From contig JBBBWG010030975.1 of assembly GCA_037176905.1 (NCBI GenBank), forward strand, positions 1 to 27,612: 27,612 nucleotides of DNA, given 5' to 3'. How positions within the stretch are numbered: the stretch's first letter is position 1; each line of letters opens with the position of its first letter. Under the pieces are notes generated by a model. It was given only the letters and a program-made list of their open reading frames with translations, searched no databases and was not told the DNA's origin. A program made the position numbers and the translations under genes. Shown here one piece after another: positions 1 to 10,562 of the stretch. Source of the stretch: Azolla pinnata (lineage: Eukaryota > Streptophyta > Polypodiopsida > Salviniales > Salviniaceae).

Positions 1-430
1 GTGGTGGTGGTGAGGATGATGATAATAATAATAATAATGATGATGATGATGATAATGATGGTGGTGGTGGTGGTGGTAATGGTAGCGATCGTGATGATTA
101 TGGTGGTGGTGGTGATGATGATGATGGTGATGGTGATGGTGATGATGGTGATGGTGATGGTGATGGTGATGGGGATGGTGGTGATGGGGATGGTGATGGT
201 GGTGATGGTGATGGTAATGATGGTGATGGTGACAATGGTGGTGGTGGTGGTGAGGATGATGATAATAATAATAATAATGATGATGATGATGATAATGATG
301 GTGGTGGTGGTGGTGGTGGTGAGGGTGGTGATGGTGATTATGGTGATCACCATGATGATGTTGCTGCTGATGATATGATGGTGGTGATGGTGGTGGTGAG
401 GATGGTGATGGTGATGATGATGATCGCTAT
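1..430. repeat. GGT/GAT/AAT microsatellite block with an internal 240-bp duplication
   Basis: The stretch is built almost entirely of GGT, GAT and AAT triplets and GGTGAT hexamers. Positions 1-76 recur without a change at 241-316, so a 240-bp segment seems to have been duplicated on top of the triplet slippage. The forward frame is open for about 125 codons, but it encodes only Met/Val/Ile runs, as expected of a stop-free triplet repeat, so I do not call it a gene. The block ends near 430, where ordinary sequence begins. Confidence 0.9.
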
Positions 431-1732
431 TAGCGCGATGCTCTTCTTGACATGGATTGACGAGTCCTCGGAAGCAAGTCCGACGAAACCTCTCGACGCA
501 TTTGGGGCTTTCAAACTCCTCTGCCCTATGTGGTTGCTTGCACCATCCGTTTTTTTGCATGCCAGATCGATTTTGATTACGAATGAGCATTGTTTGTCTT
601 GTGCTTGGTACACCATCTAACATATGCGTCGAGATGCAACATTTAATCGATTGTGAAGGTGCAACTTCCTCGTGCAAGGTACGTCTCCCATCGCTCACAA
701 ACCCCAGATTACGATAGAATACGGATGATGAGGCTGCAAAAGCGGAACTAGACGTGTCAAGGCGAGGAACTCACGAAGATGAGAGCGATAAAGCGTGAAC
801 GACTAAAGACATTGGAAATGGCAAGAGAGTATGAAGACGGAGATGGAATGTAACGAGAATCTTAGGTCGAATCTTATCAATGACTTGTGTTGAATATCCC
901 TTCACAGGGATCGAGGAGTTACGAGTTCGACATGCGTTGGCTCTCGACAAACACCTCTGACAATGGATTCAAATGGGGAAGATTGCAAACGTGAAAATGC
1001 CAGAGCAAATATTAGAATGGTTATCAGCATTTGGAGAAGAGAAGGAAACAAGTTGGTTATTGATCACGTGAAATGAGTCAACTGGTAGATCCGGAGATGG
1101 TCAGACTCTAATCGTCAATAGTTGGTGATGGAGTTGACTTTTTGGTCAAGCATTTCATACACCGAGTGCATGGCTGAGGTTGGCATTTTAGAATGTTCAA
1201 ACTACAGATCATCATCTATCCCACGCTCGGGATATTGCCAACACTCTAGAGCTTGCTGTCATAAGACTATATTATACCAATCCATAACGATCGACCATTC
1301 ACTCCATCCATCATGCAAGAGGAGGCTTTGCAATTGACAGTGTGCATATCGATGAAGTGCTGATCGTAGCTGGCGAAGTTTGTGTTGCAACTAGAGTGTG
1401 TTCACAGATATATCTAGCTTGATCGTCGAGCATGCGTCCATACACGTGTTGAGGGTTGGACTCTCTCGACATTTTCCCATGTTGCATCGACGGGAGAGGA
1501 AACTACTTCCATTTCTTCGACATTGAAGTAGATAGAATAGACATCAGCTTCTCATTTAGTACGAACGTGAATCGATCGGCCGAACTTACAAGCGCGATTT
1601 GCCTTTGAACGGAACGACCATTCGTATCATCAGAGTATCCCTACTACTGCTACTACAACAACTACCACTACTACGGATGAGGGATAATTTGCATACATAA
1701 ATGAAAGTCGCAAACTAGACGGCCGAGCTCCT
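431..1732. other. Intergenic stretch without a recognisable gene
   Basis: No reading frame longer than about 90 codons is present, and none shows a family motif or plausible exon structure. The sequence is of mixed composition and could be decayed repeat DNA, but I recognise no element. The only structure I can support is the 62-bp segment at 1391-1452 that recurs at 1877-1938. Confidence 0.6.
1391..1452 (+). repeat. 62-bp direct duplication, copy 1
   Basis: This segment, starting CTAGAGTGTGTTCACAGATA, recurs in the same orientation at 1877-1938 with one substitution (CACGTG here, CACATG there). This copy lies in non-repetitive sequence outside the minisatellite, so it is probably the source. 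It is too short and featureless to assign to a transposon family. Confidence 0.9.
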
Positions 1733-2250
1733 GACTGCAACTACAGTTGAAAATTCTAGCAGATCGAACAGCAGCAAGAATTTTCGGCAGCAGATTGAAC
1801 AACAACATGAATGTTTAGCAACAGATCCGGCTGCAACTGCAGTTGAAATTTTTAGCAGTAGGTTGAACAGATATATCTAGAGTGTGTTCACAGATATATC
1901 TAGCTTGATCGTCGAGCATGCGTCCATACACATGTTGAACAGCAACGAGAATTTTTAGTAGCAGATTGAACAACAGCAGGAAGTTTTAGCAGCAGATTGA
2001 ACAGTGAACAGGAAGTTTTAGTAGCAGATTGAACAGCAGCAGGAACTTTTAGTAGCAGATCCGACTACAACCGTAGATGAAAATTTTAACAGCAGATTGA
2101 ACAGCAACAAGAATTTTTAGCAGCAAATTGAGCAACAACAGGAATTTTCAACAGCAGATTGAAGAGTGAACAGGGATTTTTAGCTGCAGATTGAACAGCA
2201 ACAGGAATTTTTGGCAGCAGATTGAACAGCAGCAGAATCATCATCTTCTG
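1733..2250. repeat. Minisatellite, about 31-bp unit, upstream of the J-domain gene
   Basis: The array is made of variants of a roughly 31-bp unit, such as TTTTTAGCAGCAGATTGAAC followed by AGCAACAGGAA. Neighbouring units are typically 31 bp apart, for example at 1761 and 1792. A second unit type, GATCCGGCTGCAACTGCAG, is interspersed near 1826 and 2059. The array is interrupted by a foreign 62-bp insert at 1877-1938 and ends about 130 bp before the start codon of the downstream gene. It closes with a small inverted repeat around 2233-2256 (CAGCAGAA, then TTCTGCTG). Confidence 0.85.
1877..1938 (+). repeat. 62-bp direct duplication, copy 2, inside the minisatellite
   Basis: This is a near-identical copy of 1391-1452 that splits the 31-bp minisatellite. 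Repeat units resume right after it with AACAGCAACGAGAA. The single difference between copies suggests that the duplication is recent compared with the drift among the repeat units around it. Confidence 0.9.
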
Positions 2251-2378
2251 CTGTTGAAAAAAGAAGAACATGAGGAAGTTTGTGTTAAAAACAGAGAAGA
2301 AGAAGAAGAAGAAAGTTCTGCAGAAAGAGAATGAACGAACAGACAGACGGGGAATGACGAGAGACGACGGCTGAAACC

Positions 2379-5300
2379 ATGCTCGCTTCCTTCGCCTCCT
2401 CCTCCTCGCCCTTCCTTCTCAAGACTCACCTCCTCCTCGGGCTCGCCTCTGCCTCTGCCTCCGTTCTCCGTCCCTCTGCCCCTTTCCACGCTGCCTCGAT
2501 CTGTCTCGACAAACGTGCAAACAAGTTCGGATCGGTATTTTTTGTTTTCCCCTTTGGATCCTCTCCTTCGCTCCCCTCTCCTTTGCTTTCGTCTTCGAAT
2601 AGGCCGATTCATTCGCAATGCTCGGCTCCTATGTGTTCCGTCATCTTTCTTGGAGCAATTCTAGTTCGGCGAAGATAAGATGGCATCGGTTTATTGGTGT
2701 TTAGATGCTTTCTTGGTGCTTTTTTTTTTGCGATCTTTCGTTGAGTAGGTTGATTCATTCACAAAAAAATCAGTTTTTCGGGGGGTTTGTCAGAGGTCTC
2801 ATTGATATGCAAAATATGTTATATGTGAGTGCAATCATTTTCGGAAACAGTTCAGCTCTCAATATTTTGTGCTTATACGTTTGGCGTTTTCTTTGTAAGT
2901 TTTCTAACTAAACCAGAAAACAGAACAATTTCTGTGAAACTGAGACCATTTGATTACCACCTTAGTCCTTGGGTATTAATACTTTTCATATTGGATTGAG
3001 TCAGTAGATAGACAGAACAGTTGAAATTTTGTCTTGTAATTTACATGCAATGAATTGGAAGTCAGTTCATGGAAGACGGGATGGTACTTATCCTTGATAT
3101 GTTGATGTCCTTTGGTTGATAGAAACATGACCAGTTCCATGCAAGAATCCACAAACAGAGTCTGTAATGCTGGTGCAGAGGCTGTTGTCACATGCGATTG
3201 TTTCATTCCCTTAAGATCTCTCGTATGCCTAGGTAGAGAGAACACATATGTCACATGTTGGAAGTCTTGCTTGCTGTCTTGGGCATCAAATGAAAATTAG
3301 AGAGCATTGAATTTGAGGAATTGTCCTGATTGCATCACCTCATTAAGCTAATCTACCGAATACTTGAAGTTCTCCATATGGATGCAAAACAAGAAAAGCT
3401 CTTTTCCGTGATGATACATGATAATCATTATCTTGCATGAAGCGACTTTATGATCGGATGAGTGATAGACCTTACACAGGTGGCATAATATCTTGGAGAA
3501 GCCTGTCAATGGAGACATAGATCCAGGGAAGAAGCTGGTAGTGTCACGCAATCTTCATTAATTCTGTAGTAAAGAGTTGATCTCATATCATTTAAATTGG
3601 TCAGCATTTCTCTATGATCTACTGAATACTTGAAGATCTCCATATGGATTCGAAAAAAGAAATGCTCTTTTCCGTGATGATACATGATAATCATCATATT
3701 GCATGAAGCAACTTTATGATCGGATGAGTGATAGCTAGCAGATGTGTGTATCTAAGTGACTGATGTGATGAGGTAGTGGAATGACAAAGTACACAAAATT
3801 CCATTTACGTGCACTGAGCTCCAAAATCTAGTCTCTGTGTGGTATGTGTGCATCATAACCATACTATGTTCTGTAATTGTCATCATCTGCTTTCCTTTGT
3901 ATGCTGAAAGATACCTTTGACGTGTTATCAGTGGAGGTGCGAGTTGGTTGATTTCTGGTTGAAGAAATCAATGATCTGTGATTGCTTTGTGACTTATGTT
4001 CTAGAAAAAGAGTACGAATCCTTATGATTCTGAAGATTGGGAAACTTGTCCTAAGCAAACAGCTATCCTTGTCATCATCTAATCAAGGTGATGCATTTGG
4101 GGGGCTTGAACTTATGTTTTTGTGTGAACAAAGATTTTTTTGAATATATATCTGCTGTAGGTCTTGCTTCCCTGCTTCCATCAAATTGGCAATGTGCAGG
4201 GTATTAGAAGGATGGCACGTTCCTGTACCTTGCAAGTGGCCATTTTGCTAAGCCTTATCCTTCTACTTTCATCAGAAATAGTAAAGTAGAGAGGGTATAT
4301 GAAAGAGAACCACAATGCAATGTTTCTCTGATTGATTGCTTCGATAGAAATATAATTCATATGCATGTGATTGTTACTGTCGTGTGCTACAATAAGTCAT
4401 TTTGGAATCATATATGGCTTCTTGTGCCTTATGAGAAAAAGAAATATAGATATATGTACACTATATTTTAGAGGGTAAAATATTTCCTATGAGCCTGACT
4501 AAGAAGTTATGGCTTTAAATGTGTCTGCCAGTTATCTGGGAGCCTACTACCATTATTTGTATTTTGGGGATATTGTTGCCTTGATGCCAAAAGCCTTCGT
4601 TACCACACATCATTTTCCAACATATTTTTTAAAACTTTTTATTGCTGTTTTTTATTATCACGTCATGGCTCCTTAGTCAGAGGAATTCTGCAACCTGAGT
4701 AGATTCCCTTGCTCGGAAAAAGAATAAATGAATATATATATATATATATATCTTCTAAATAGGAAAATTAGCCTACAGTCCAAAGAGACGTAATTACGTA
4801 ATAAAAATTTTCTTGATTTGGAGAGCAACAACGCATATATATATATCATATTAGTTTAGAAAATCTAAAGTGTCAATGTCCCATAAAGAGATAAAGAAAA
4901 AATAACAAAGAGAAAAGAGAGAAACTAAGATTCTTTCATTTTTTTTGACAGGGTCTGAGAGATGGCCACAAGGTATGATACCCTTGAATTTAATGAGCTT
5001 GTATTGTACGCATAATGAATGAAAGAACACAAGGAGGAATTCTTGAATACAGGAATATGTGAATTATACCAAAAGAAAGAGAAGAGCAGCTGAGAAAAGA
5101 GATTTGCTGAAGTGGAGATGTTGTGAAATATACTATGGGAATTTTGAAGAGGTATTTTATTTCGCTTTTGCTTTGCCAAGTTTGTCTATGTGTGATCGTG
5201 CATTTGTTCATGTCATGTATCCTTTATGTGCTCCTTTGCAGCTCTATTGGTCTTCTGGCATGTCAAGGAAGAAGGGGGGATTTGGCCATAGACATTTTGA

Positions 5301-6999
5301 AGGGAGTGGGCCTAATTATTTTGAAGGATATAGAAAGCAAAAGAGTATCATGCTTTTTCCTTTTAATCATGCCTATATTTTATACCTCTCAAAATTTGTT
5401 CTTTTTATGCATCTTAATATTTTCACTTTCATTATAACAACATTCTCTGTTCTTAAATTGAGAGAAAGAATAAGTTTAATCATAGGAGAGTCACAGAAAA
5501 TCTGCAAGACCGCTTCTTAGGATTATGTTGGATAGCTTATGCATATTGTACAAATCTATCTTATTAGTATAGAGCATCCAAACCGGGCTTTTTACATTTT
5601 CTGCAAAGGCATTCCACACCCTTATGTAGGTTAATTTGCATTCATGCTCCAGAAGAATACTTTTTCTTTATACTAATATATTCTATTTGTTCTTAGATTT
5701 ATTATGATTATTGCTGTGAAGCAATGGCATTGTCTTAAATATCATGAATCTAAATGCAGTGTGTATCATTGATCAGCACGGTGTCTATTCATATAGGATC
5801 AAATCCAGAGGCTCCTCGGAAGGGTTCAAAGAAGTTGTTCCATGAATTTTGGCAGAGAGAGAGTTTCAGTCAATTTTGGGGTGGATTCTTTGAAGATTTT
5901 AGATTTGCATATGATGTTCCTTTCCCTGAGGGTAGAAGAAAGGGTGTTGGTGGATCCTCACCTTATAATGGCTCCACTGGGGAGAAGAAAGTAACCAAAG
6001 AAGCTCCAACTATAGGCTCAGCGTCAGATAGAAAGATCCTTGGATTACCACCTAGTGGTTCTCTGACAATTGAGGAGTTGAAAAAAGCGTAAGTGTTCTA
6101 AAACAAGTCTTCGCTATTATCTTTTAACTCCTACAGTTACAGATGCTCTTCTCTGTTATCTTTTTCTGATCTTATTTTCATAATATTACAGATGCTCGCT
6201 TAAATAGATTTTTATTTTTGTCTTCGGGGGTTAAACATAAAAAATAAGACTAAAATTAAACATTTTCATCACACATGTTGAAGTGAGTGTTGTCATGATG
6301 TTCAGAACTTAAATGAATTTCGTGTTTTGTAGCACAATGTGAGTAGATTTTTTATCATACGCGAGGGTGAATTTTCACCGAATAGAATTATCTGGTATAT
6401 GTTTTGTTCCTAAGAAGGTTTTATTCTTGACAAATATCCAGGTTCCGTGCTGCTGCATTAAAATGGCACCCAGATCGACATGCAGATGTTGCCAAGGTGA
6501 TTGAATACCATATTGTTTTACCCATGCTCTGGTCAAATTTCTTCACTCATTATTTATATCGCTAGAATATGCAAAGTAGGTTTTAAAATGTTTAAAATAG
6601 TTTGAATATGTAGCATTTGCAAAATGATTTCTTTTTGCAACCTTGTATCGAGATCAACAAATGTTTTCTCAATCCATGCATGCTAGGGGGTGAGAAGAGC
6701 CGCTGTTTCTCAGTGCTTTATGATTCATTTATGCTGATCATAAATGCCCTGATTTTTCCATACGATATCCTTGAGAATTTCTTTTGGACATCTACAAATA
6801 CAGATATCCCCGGTCTTAGGTTATGATGCCTTTTTAAAGATTTTATTTTAACAGTAAATGATGCAGTCTACCAAATACCAAGAGAAAAGTGAAAATAACA
6901 TTTATAAAATGTTATTTGCAGGCGGATGCTGAGGCAAAGTTCAAGGATTGTGGGGCAGCCTATAAATCACTGTTGCTTGCATTAGCCAAATATGGATAA
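2379..6999 (+). CDS. J-domain (DnaJ-like) co-chaperone family protein, split gene
   Basis: Proposed exons are 2379-2534, 4952-4972, 5053-5151, 5242-5344, 5797-6088, 6442-6496 and 6922-6999. They join in frame to 267 codons and a stop. The last three exons are firm. They encode KKLFHEFWQRESFSQFWGGF, a Ser/Gly-rich linker, and a C-terminal J domain with ILGLPPSGSLTIEELKKA (helices I-II), ALKWHPDRH with the HPD triad near residues 233-235, and AEAKFKDCGAAYKSL (helix III). The protein ends soon after helix III, so helix IV is absent. J proteins use HPD to stimulate Hsp70 ATPase; the specific Hsp70 partner is unknown. The first exon (MLASFASSSSPF...) is Ser/Ala-rich and could be an organelle-targeting peptide (inference). 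Exons 2-4 rest on GT-AG sites in consistent phase. The donor at 5345 is weak. An alternative joins exon 1 directly to 5760, giving 205 residues. A GTAAGT at 7009 could start a 3' UTR intron. Confidence 0.8.
3351..3468 (+). repeat. 118-bp direct duplication in intron 1, copy 1
   Basis: This segment and 3617-3734 have the same length and differ at about 9 of 118 positions. Both contain CTCTTTTCCGTGATGATACA. They lie 266 bp apart in the same orientation, and similarity stops sharply at both ends. Both fall inside the proposed long first intron. No terminal inverted repeat or coding potential is visible. Confidence 0.88.
3617..3734 (+). repeat. 118-bp direct duplication in intron 1, copy 2
   Basis: This is the second copy of 3351-3468, with about 92% identity by eye and no length difference. 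The flanks do not match those of copy 1, which suggests a local segmental duplication rather than a running tandem array. Confidence 0.88.
4731..4751. repeat. (AT)n microsatellite in intron 1
   Basis: A run of about ten AT dinucleotides, in AT-rich intron sequence about 200 bp before the acceptor at 4950-4951. Confidence 0.85.
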
Positions 7000-9900
7000 G
7001 GCCATACCGTAAGTACATTACACTGACACATTCTTCTCAAACAGTACAAAGTTGGGAATTTCTTTTTCCTTGAAATTGTTCACGTGCAAATGATTTTGGA
7101 AATGTATGTATCACATTATATTTATAATGCCCAAGGAATAATTCAAATAACTATACTGATTCTATGGAAAAGATATTTCCCAGTTATATTCTTTTCTCTT
7201 GACACTTGATGGGCCACTCACCCGGTGAGGCCCTGTCAGTAATTTGTAAAAAGAAACAATGAATCCCATTGAAAATCAGCTAAGGTGACTTTTTTTAGAT
7301 TACTTTGTGAGAAAATAAAAAAGGATTAACTTTGCTGTAAAAGATGGAAGTTTGTTCCTTTAATTTTAGCTCAGAGAATGAACTGTTCCTTCTATGAGAT
7401 GGATATTTATTGTTATTTTGCAATCTCATTTAACATATCAAGTTCTTGGATATTTGTTGTTATTTCTCAGCCTTGCAAAATGTTTTTGACCTTATGAAAT
7501 GTATTATTATGAATATTTATTGCCATTTTGCAATTGTATACAATGTTATGGTGAACTCACATATCGCTGATCCAGCATCTCTGAAGGATCCTCCTGTAAG
7601 AATCTGAAGGACATTAATTGCTTACATTTTTATCTGGATTTAATTGGGTACAAATTTATCCATCTTTCACCTTCCCCACATGCAATGGTGGGGAACGTAG
7701 AAGCTCTCACATACTGGCTCATAAAACAAAACAAAATTGTTGCATATCATGCTATGATTGACCACTAAGTTTGTTGGAGGATGCTTTGGCCTTCATCCAA
7801 ATGTGGAAAAGTTAAAAGGCTGGATTCGATTCAAATATTTTGTACTTTGCCTCTTTTTGAAGATCGAACTTAGTTTTTTCTCTTCCTGTCGGGTTCTCTA
7901 TGTTTCTTTTAGTTTAGAGACTAATTTATTATCGATCCGTGGCTTTTTGGTTATGACTTGTTCTGGATAAGTTCATGTTTGCTAATTATATTATGGGAGC
8001 TCTCATATGAGATGAGCACAGTGGTTGTTAGATGGCTGTTAACATCCTTTTGGTTTTCTTTTTCTTTCAATCGATCACATTGATGATGCATAAAGATTCC
8101 AATTTGTTAATTGACCATCCATGGTATGTTGATTGAAGGTTTCTAATTGTGTAGGATGAGGATGATTGATTGTTCTCTGCGCACTCTCATAATCGAATGT
8201 AGAATGGTAGTTGAATGGCCTTCGGTTTTGTCTTTTGTCTTTCTTTCAATCTATTAACCTTTAATTGACTATTATTTTGTCTGTTTGCTTTCAATTCTTC
8301 ACATGAACAATGCACGCAAAGTAAGGGTTTTTTAATGGGCTCCTCCCATGTGCAATTGTTGTAGACGTATATAATAATTGATCCATGAAGTTGTAGAAAG
8401 CATATTTGATGAATATTGTGGAGGCAAGTCCCATCGATTATCACGAATGGACTTCTGCATGTTCGAAATTTTGTCACATGGCCTCGTAGACTTCGTATTT
8501 TTAGAGTAGCCATACACAACAGCCAACTCAAAATAATGGGTTCATGGTGAGGAGTCTGCAGAGTGTTAAATTGCAGCCTTTTTTGGCTGAGATATCCTTT
8601 AGTTGTAGCAAGCAATCATCAATGAAGGGATTGTTTGAGACTTTTGGATGTACTAAGGCGCCTTGTGTTGCAAGCAATGGTATATAACTCTTGAATAATT
8701 ATTGTAAGCAAACACCAAATCTTGGTACATGAAATCGACCCAATTATCTTGCTAATAGCTAACAAACCAATGGAATTTTGGTTGATATGCTCAATTTTAC
8801 CATCAATTTGAAGGAAGGTAGTTTACAAGGGCTTTAAAGATCTTGACGAAGTGTTTCTAATAAATGTATCATCCAGATTAAAAAGGCCATGATTCTTAGT
8901 GTTCGAACTACGGAAAATCCCATGTGTTGCCTTCAGCCCATTATTGGCACCTTCTAATATCTCGTTCTAATGCTGTTTATTCATCAGATTTAAGCCGACC
9001 ATATTAGTTGCAAACATCCAAAGGAGTCAGAAAGCGCCCCCCTTTTTTGCATCTTCATGTGCATCCCAAGGCCGATTTTACTACTCCCTTTGGCTTGTGG
9101 ACTCCGGAAAGGTCCTCGATTTGATGCCTTGATGTAACATTCCTTCCTTTTTTCATTCAAATGTTAGATCAACTATAGATTCCGAAAAGAATGCATTTTA
9201 TGCATTTGCAGAACCCATCAACCATCTCCCTCCAAACTTCTCTCCAATCGTAGTCAGCGATCGCATGATGCCAAAACCGCTAGCTCTTACAGCTCAATGA
9301 CATTGGATCTGCGTTTCACATCCTCGAGATCATCGCTTGCGACAACGGTTTCTCTTTTGATCCGTAGATGTTATCACGATTATATTATATACTTGGTCTA
9401 TCTTTGGAGTAGCTAATGAGTGTTAGCATGATCACATATTCTTAGATGTCGTTCGACGAAGAGTTGGGGATTTTGAAACAGCTTACAGTGGCTGCGATGC
9501 GCAAACAGATCTCTATATCAGTGGCTGAATTTCAACATAATGCTGCTGATAAATCCACTCTTGTGAGAGTTTTTACCTCTTAGATAGAGCAGTTTGCAAT
9601 GCATAGATGATACGATGGATTAATGTCGAGCCATGCACCTGCGTCATCACGAACATCATCGTTTCGTGTCGTCGTCGTCGTCGTCGTCGTCTTTCCCATG
9701 TACAATATCGAATGTCTGACATGCAGAAAATTTTCTCCTGCCATCCGGACAGGCCGTTCAGAGTTGGTGTTCCTTTCGATCGTACACTACATTATTTAGT
9801 TTGATCAGTTCACCTTTAATGCTACAGTGCAAACCTAGTTCTCTTACGATCAAGTTTCGCATTGCTGGTGAACCCAATAGAATAAGAAGCTGAAGTCTCT

Positions 9901-10024
9901 CTATATCTCATAATTTGATCCTTCGTAAGACATAATTTTGTATCTATAACTTGCTTACTTGAGACCATGTGCAGTCCGTGTTTTGCCCGAGAGAAACAGT
10001 GCTATTTTGCTGTTCTATCGCCCA
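7000..10024. other. 3' flank of the J-domain gene and gene-free DNA
   Basis: The first few hundred bases probably hold the 3' UTR and polyadenylation site of the J-domain gene, which I cannot place exactly. The rest is AT-rich. The longest frame, about 140 codons on the minus strand near 8187-8615, has no recognisable motif. Small items visible are a GC-rich imperfect palindrome at about 7211-7233 and a GTC trinucleotide run at about 9668-9691. Confidence 0.6.
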
Positions 10025-10562
10025 ATAGATAATATGCCGTTTAAAGGCAAGTATTAATGACAAATTAATCACAAACAGTAATTAGATATGCCGTTTAATG
10101 GTAAGTATAAACAGCAAATTAGTAACAAACAAGAATTAGATATTCCGTTTAATGGTAAGTATTAACGACAAATTAGTCACAAACAGCAAGACAAAACAAC
10201 AAGTAGATATGCCGTTTAATGGTAAGTATTAACGACAAATTAGTCACAAACAGCAAGACGAAACAACAAGTAGAATATATTATGCCGTTTAATGCTAAGT
10301 ATTAACGACAAATTAGTCACATACAGCAAGACAAAACCACAAATAGATACACCGTTTAATGGTAAGTATTAACGACAAATTAGTCACAAACAACAATCAG
10401 ACATGCCATTTAATGGTAAGTAGTAACGACAAATTAGTCACAAATAGTACTTAGATATGCCGTGTAATGGTAACTATAAACGACAAATTAGCCACAAGCA
10501 ACAAGTAGATATGCCGTTTAATGGTAAGTAATAACGACAAATTAGTCACAAACAGCAATTAG
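10025..10562. repeat. Minisatellite of about nine units, 54 bp with a 67-bp variant
   Basis: Units contain ATGCCGTTTAATGGTAAGTA followed by a stretch with ACGACAAATTAGTCACAAAC. Unit anchors lie near 10033, 10088, 10142, 10209, 10282, 10349, 10403, 10457 and 10511. Spacing is 54-55 bp in most cases and 67 or 73 bp where a block like GACAAAACAACAAGT is added. The three long spacings are consecutive, so short and long forms are grouped rather than mixed. No coding potential or dyad structure stands out. Confidence 0.92.

Noticed and set aside
1-378. 125-codon frame of Met/Val/Ile
   Set aside because: Low-complexity translation of a triplet repeat with no stops.
347-616. Minus-strand 89-codon frame with a protein-like first half
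   Set aside because: I could not match it to any family, and its second half runs into the triplet repeat. It may be decayed repeat DNA, but this cannot be supported from the sequence.
5059-5520. A single 153-codon frame as an independent gene
   Set aside because: It has no ATG at its 5' end and contains a plausible 90-nt intron (5152-5241) between in-frame exon pieces. It is better explained as exons and introns of the J-domain gene.
7211-7233. GC-rich imperfect palindrome GGGCCACTCACCCGGTGAGG
   Set aside because: It stands out from its AT-rich surroundings but has a loop of about one base and no associated feature, so no role can be supported.
8187-8615. 142-codon minus-strand frame
   Set aside because: No recognisable motif, no splice context and AT-rich codons typical of chance frames. 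I looked for transposon polymerase motifs and found none.
10025-10562. Regularly spaced repeats resembling a CRISPR array
   Set aside because: The units are tandem copies over their whole length with no variable spacers, in a plant nuclear context.
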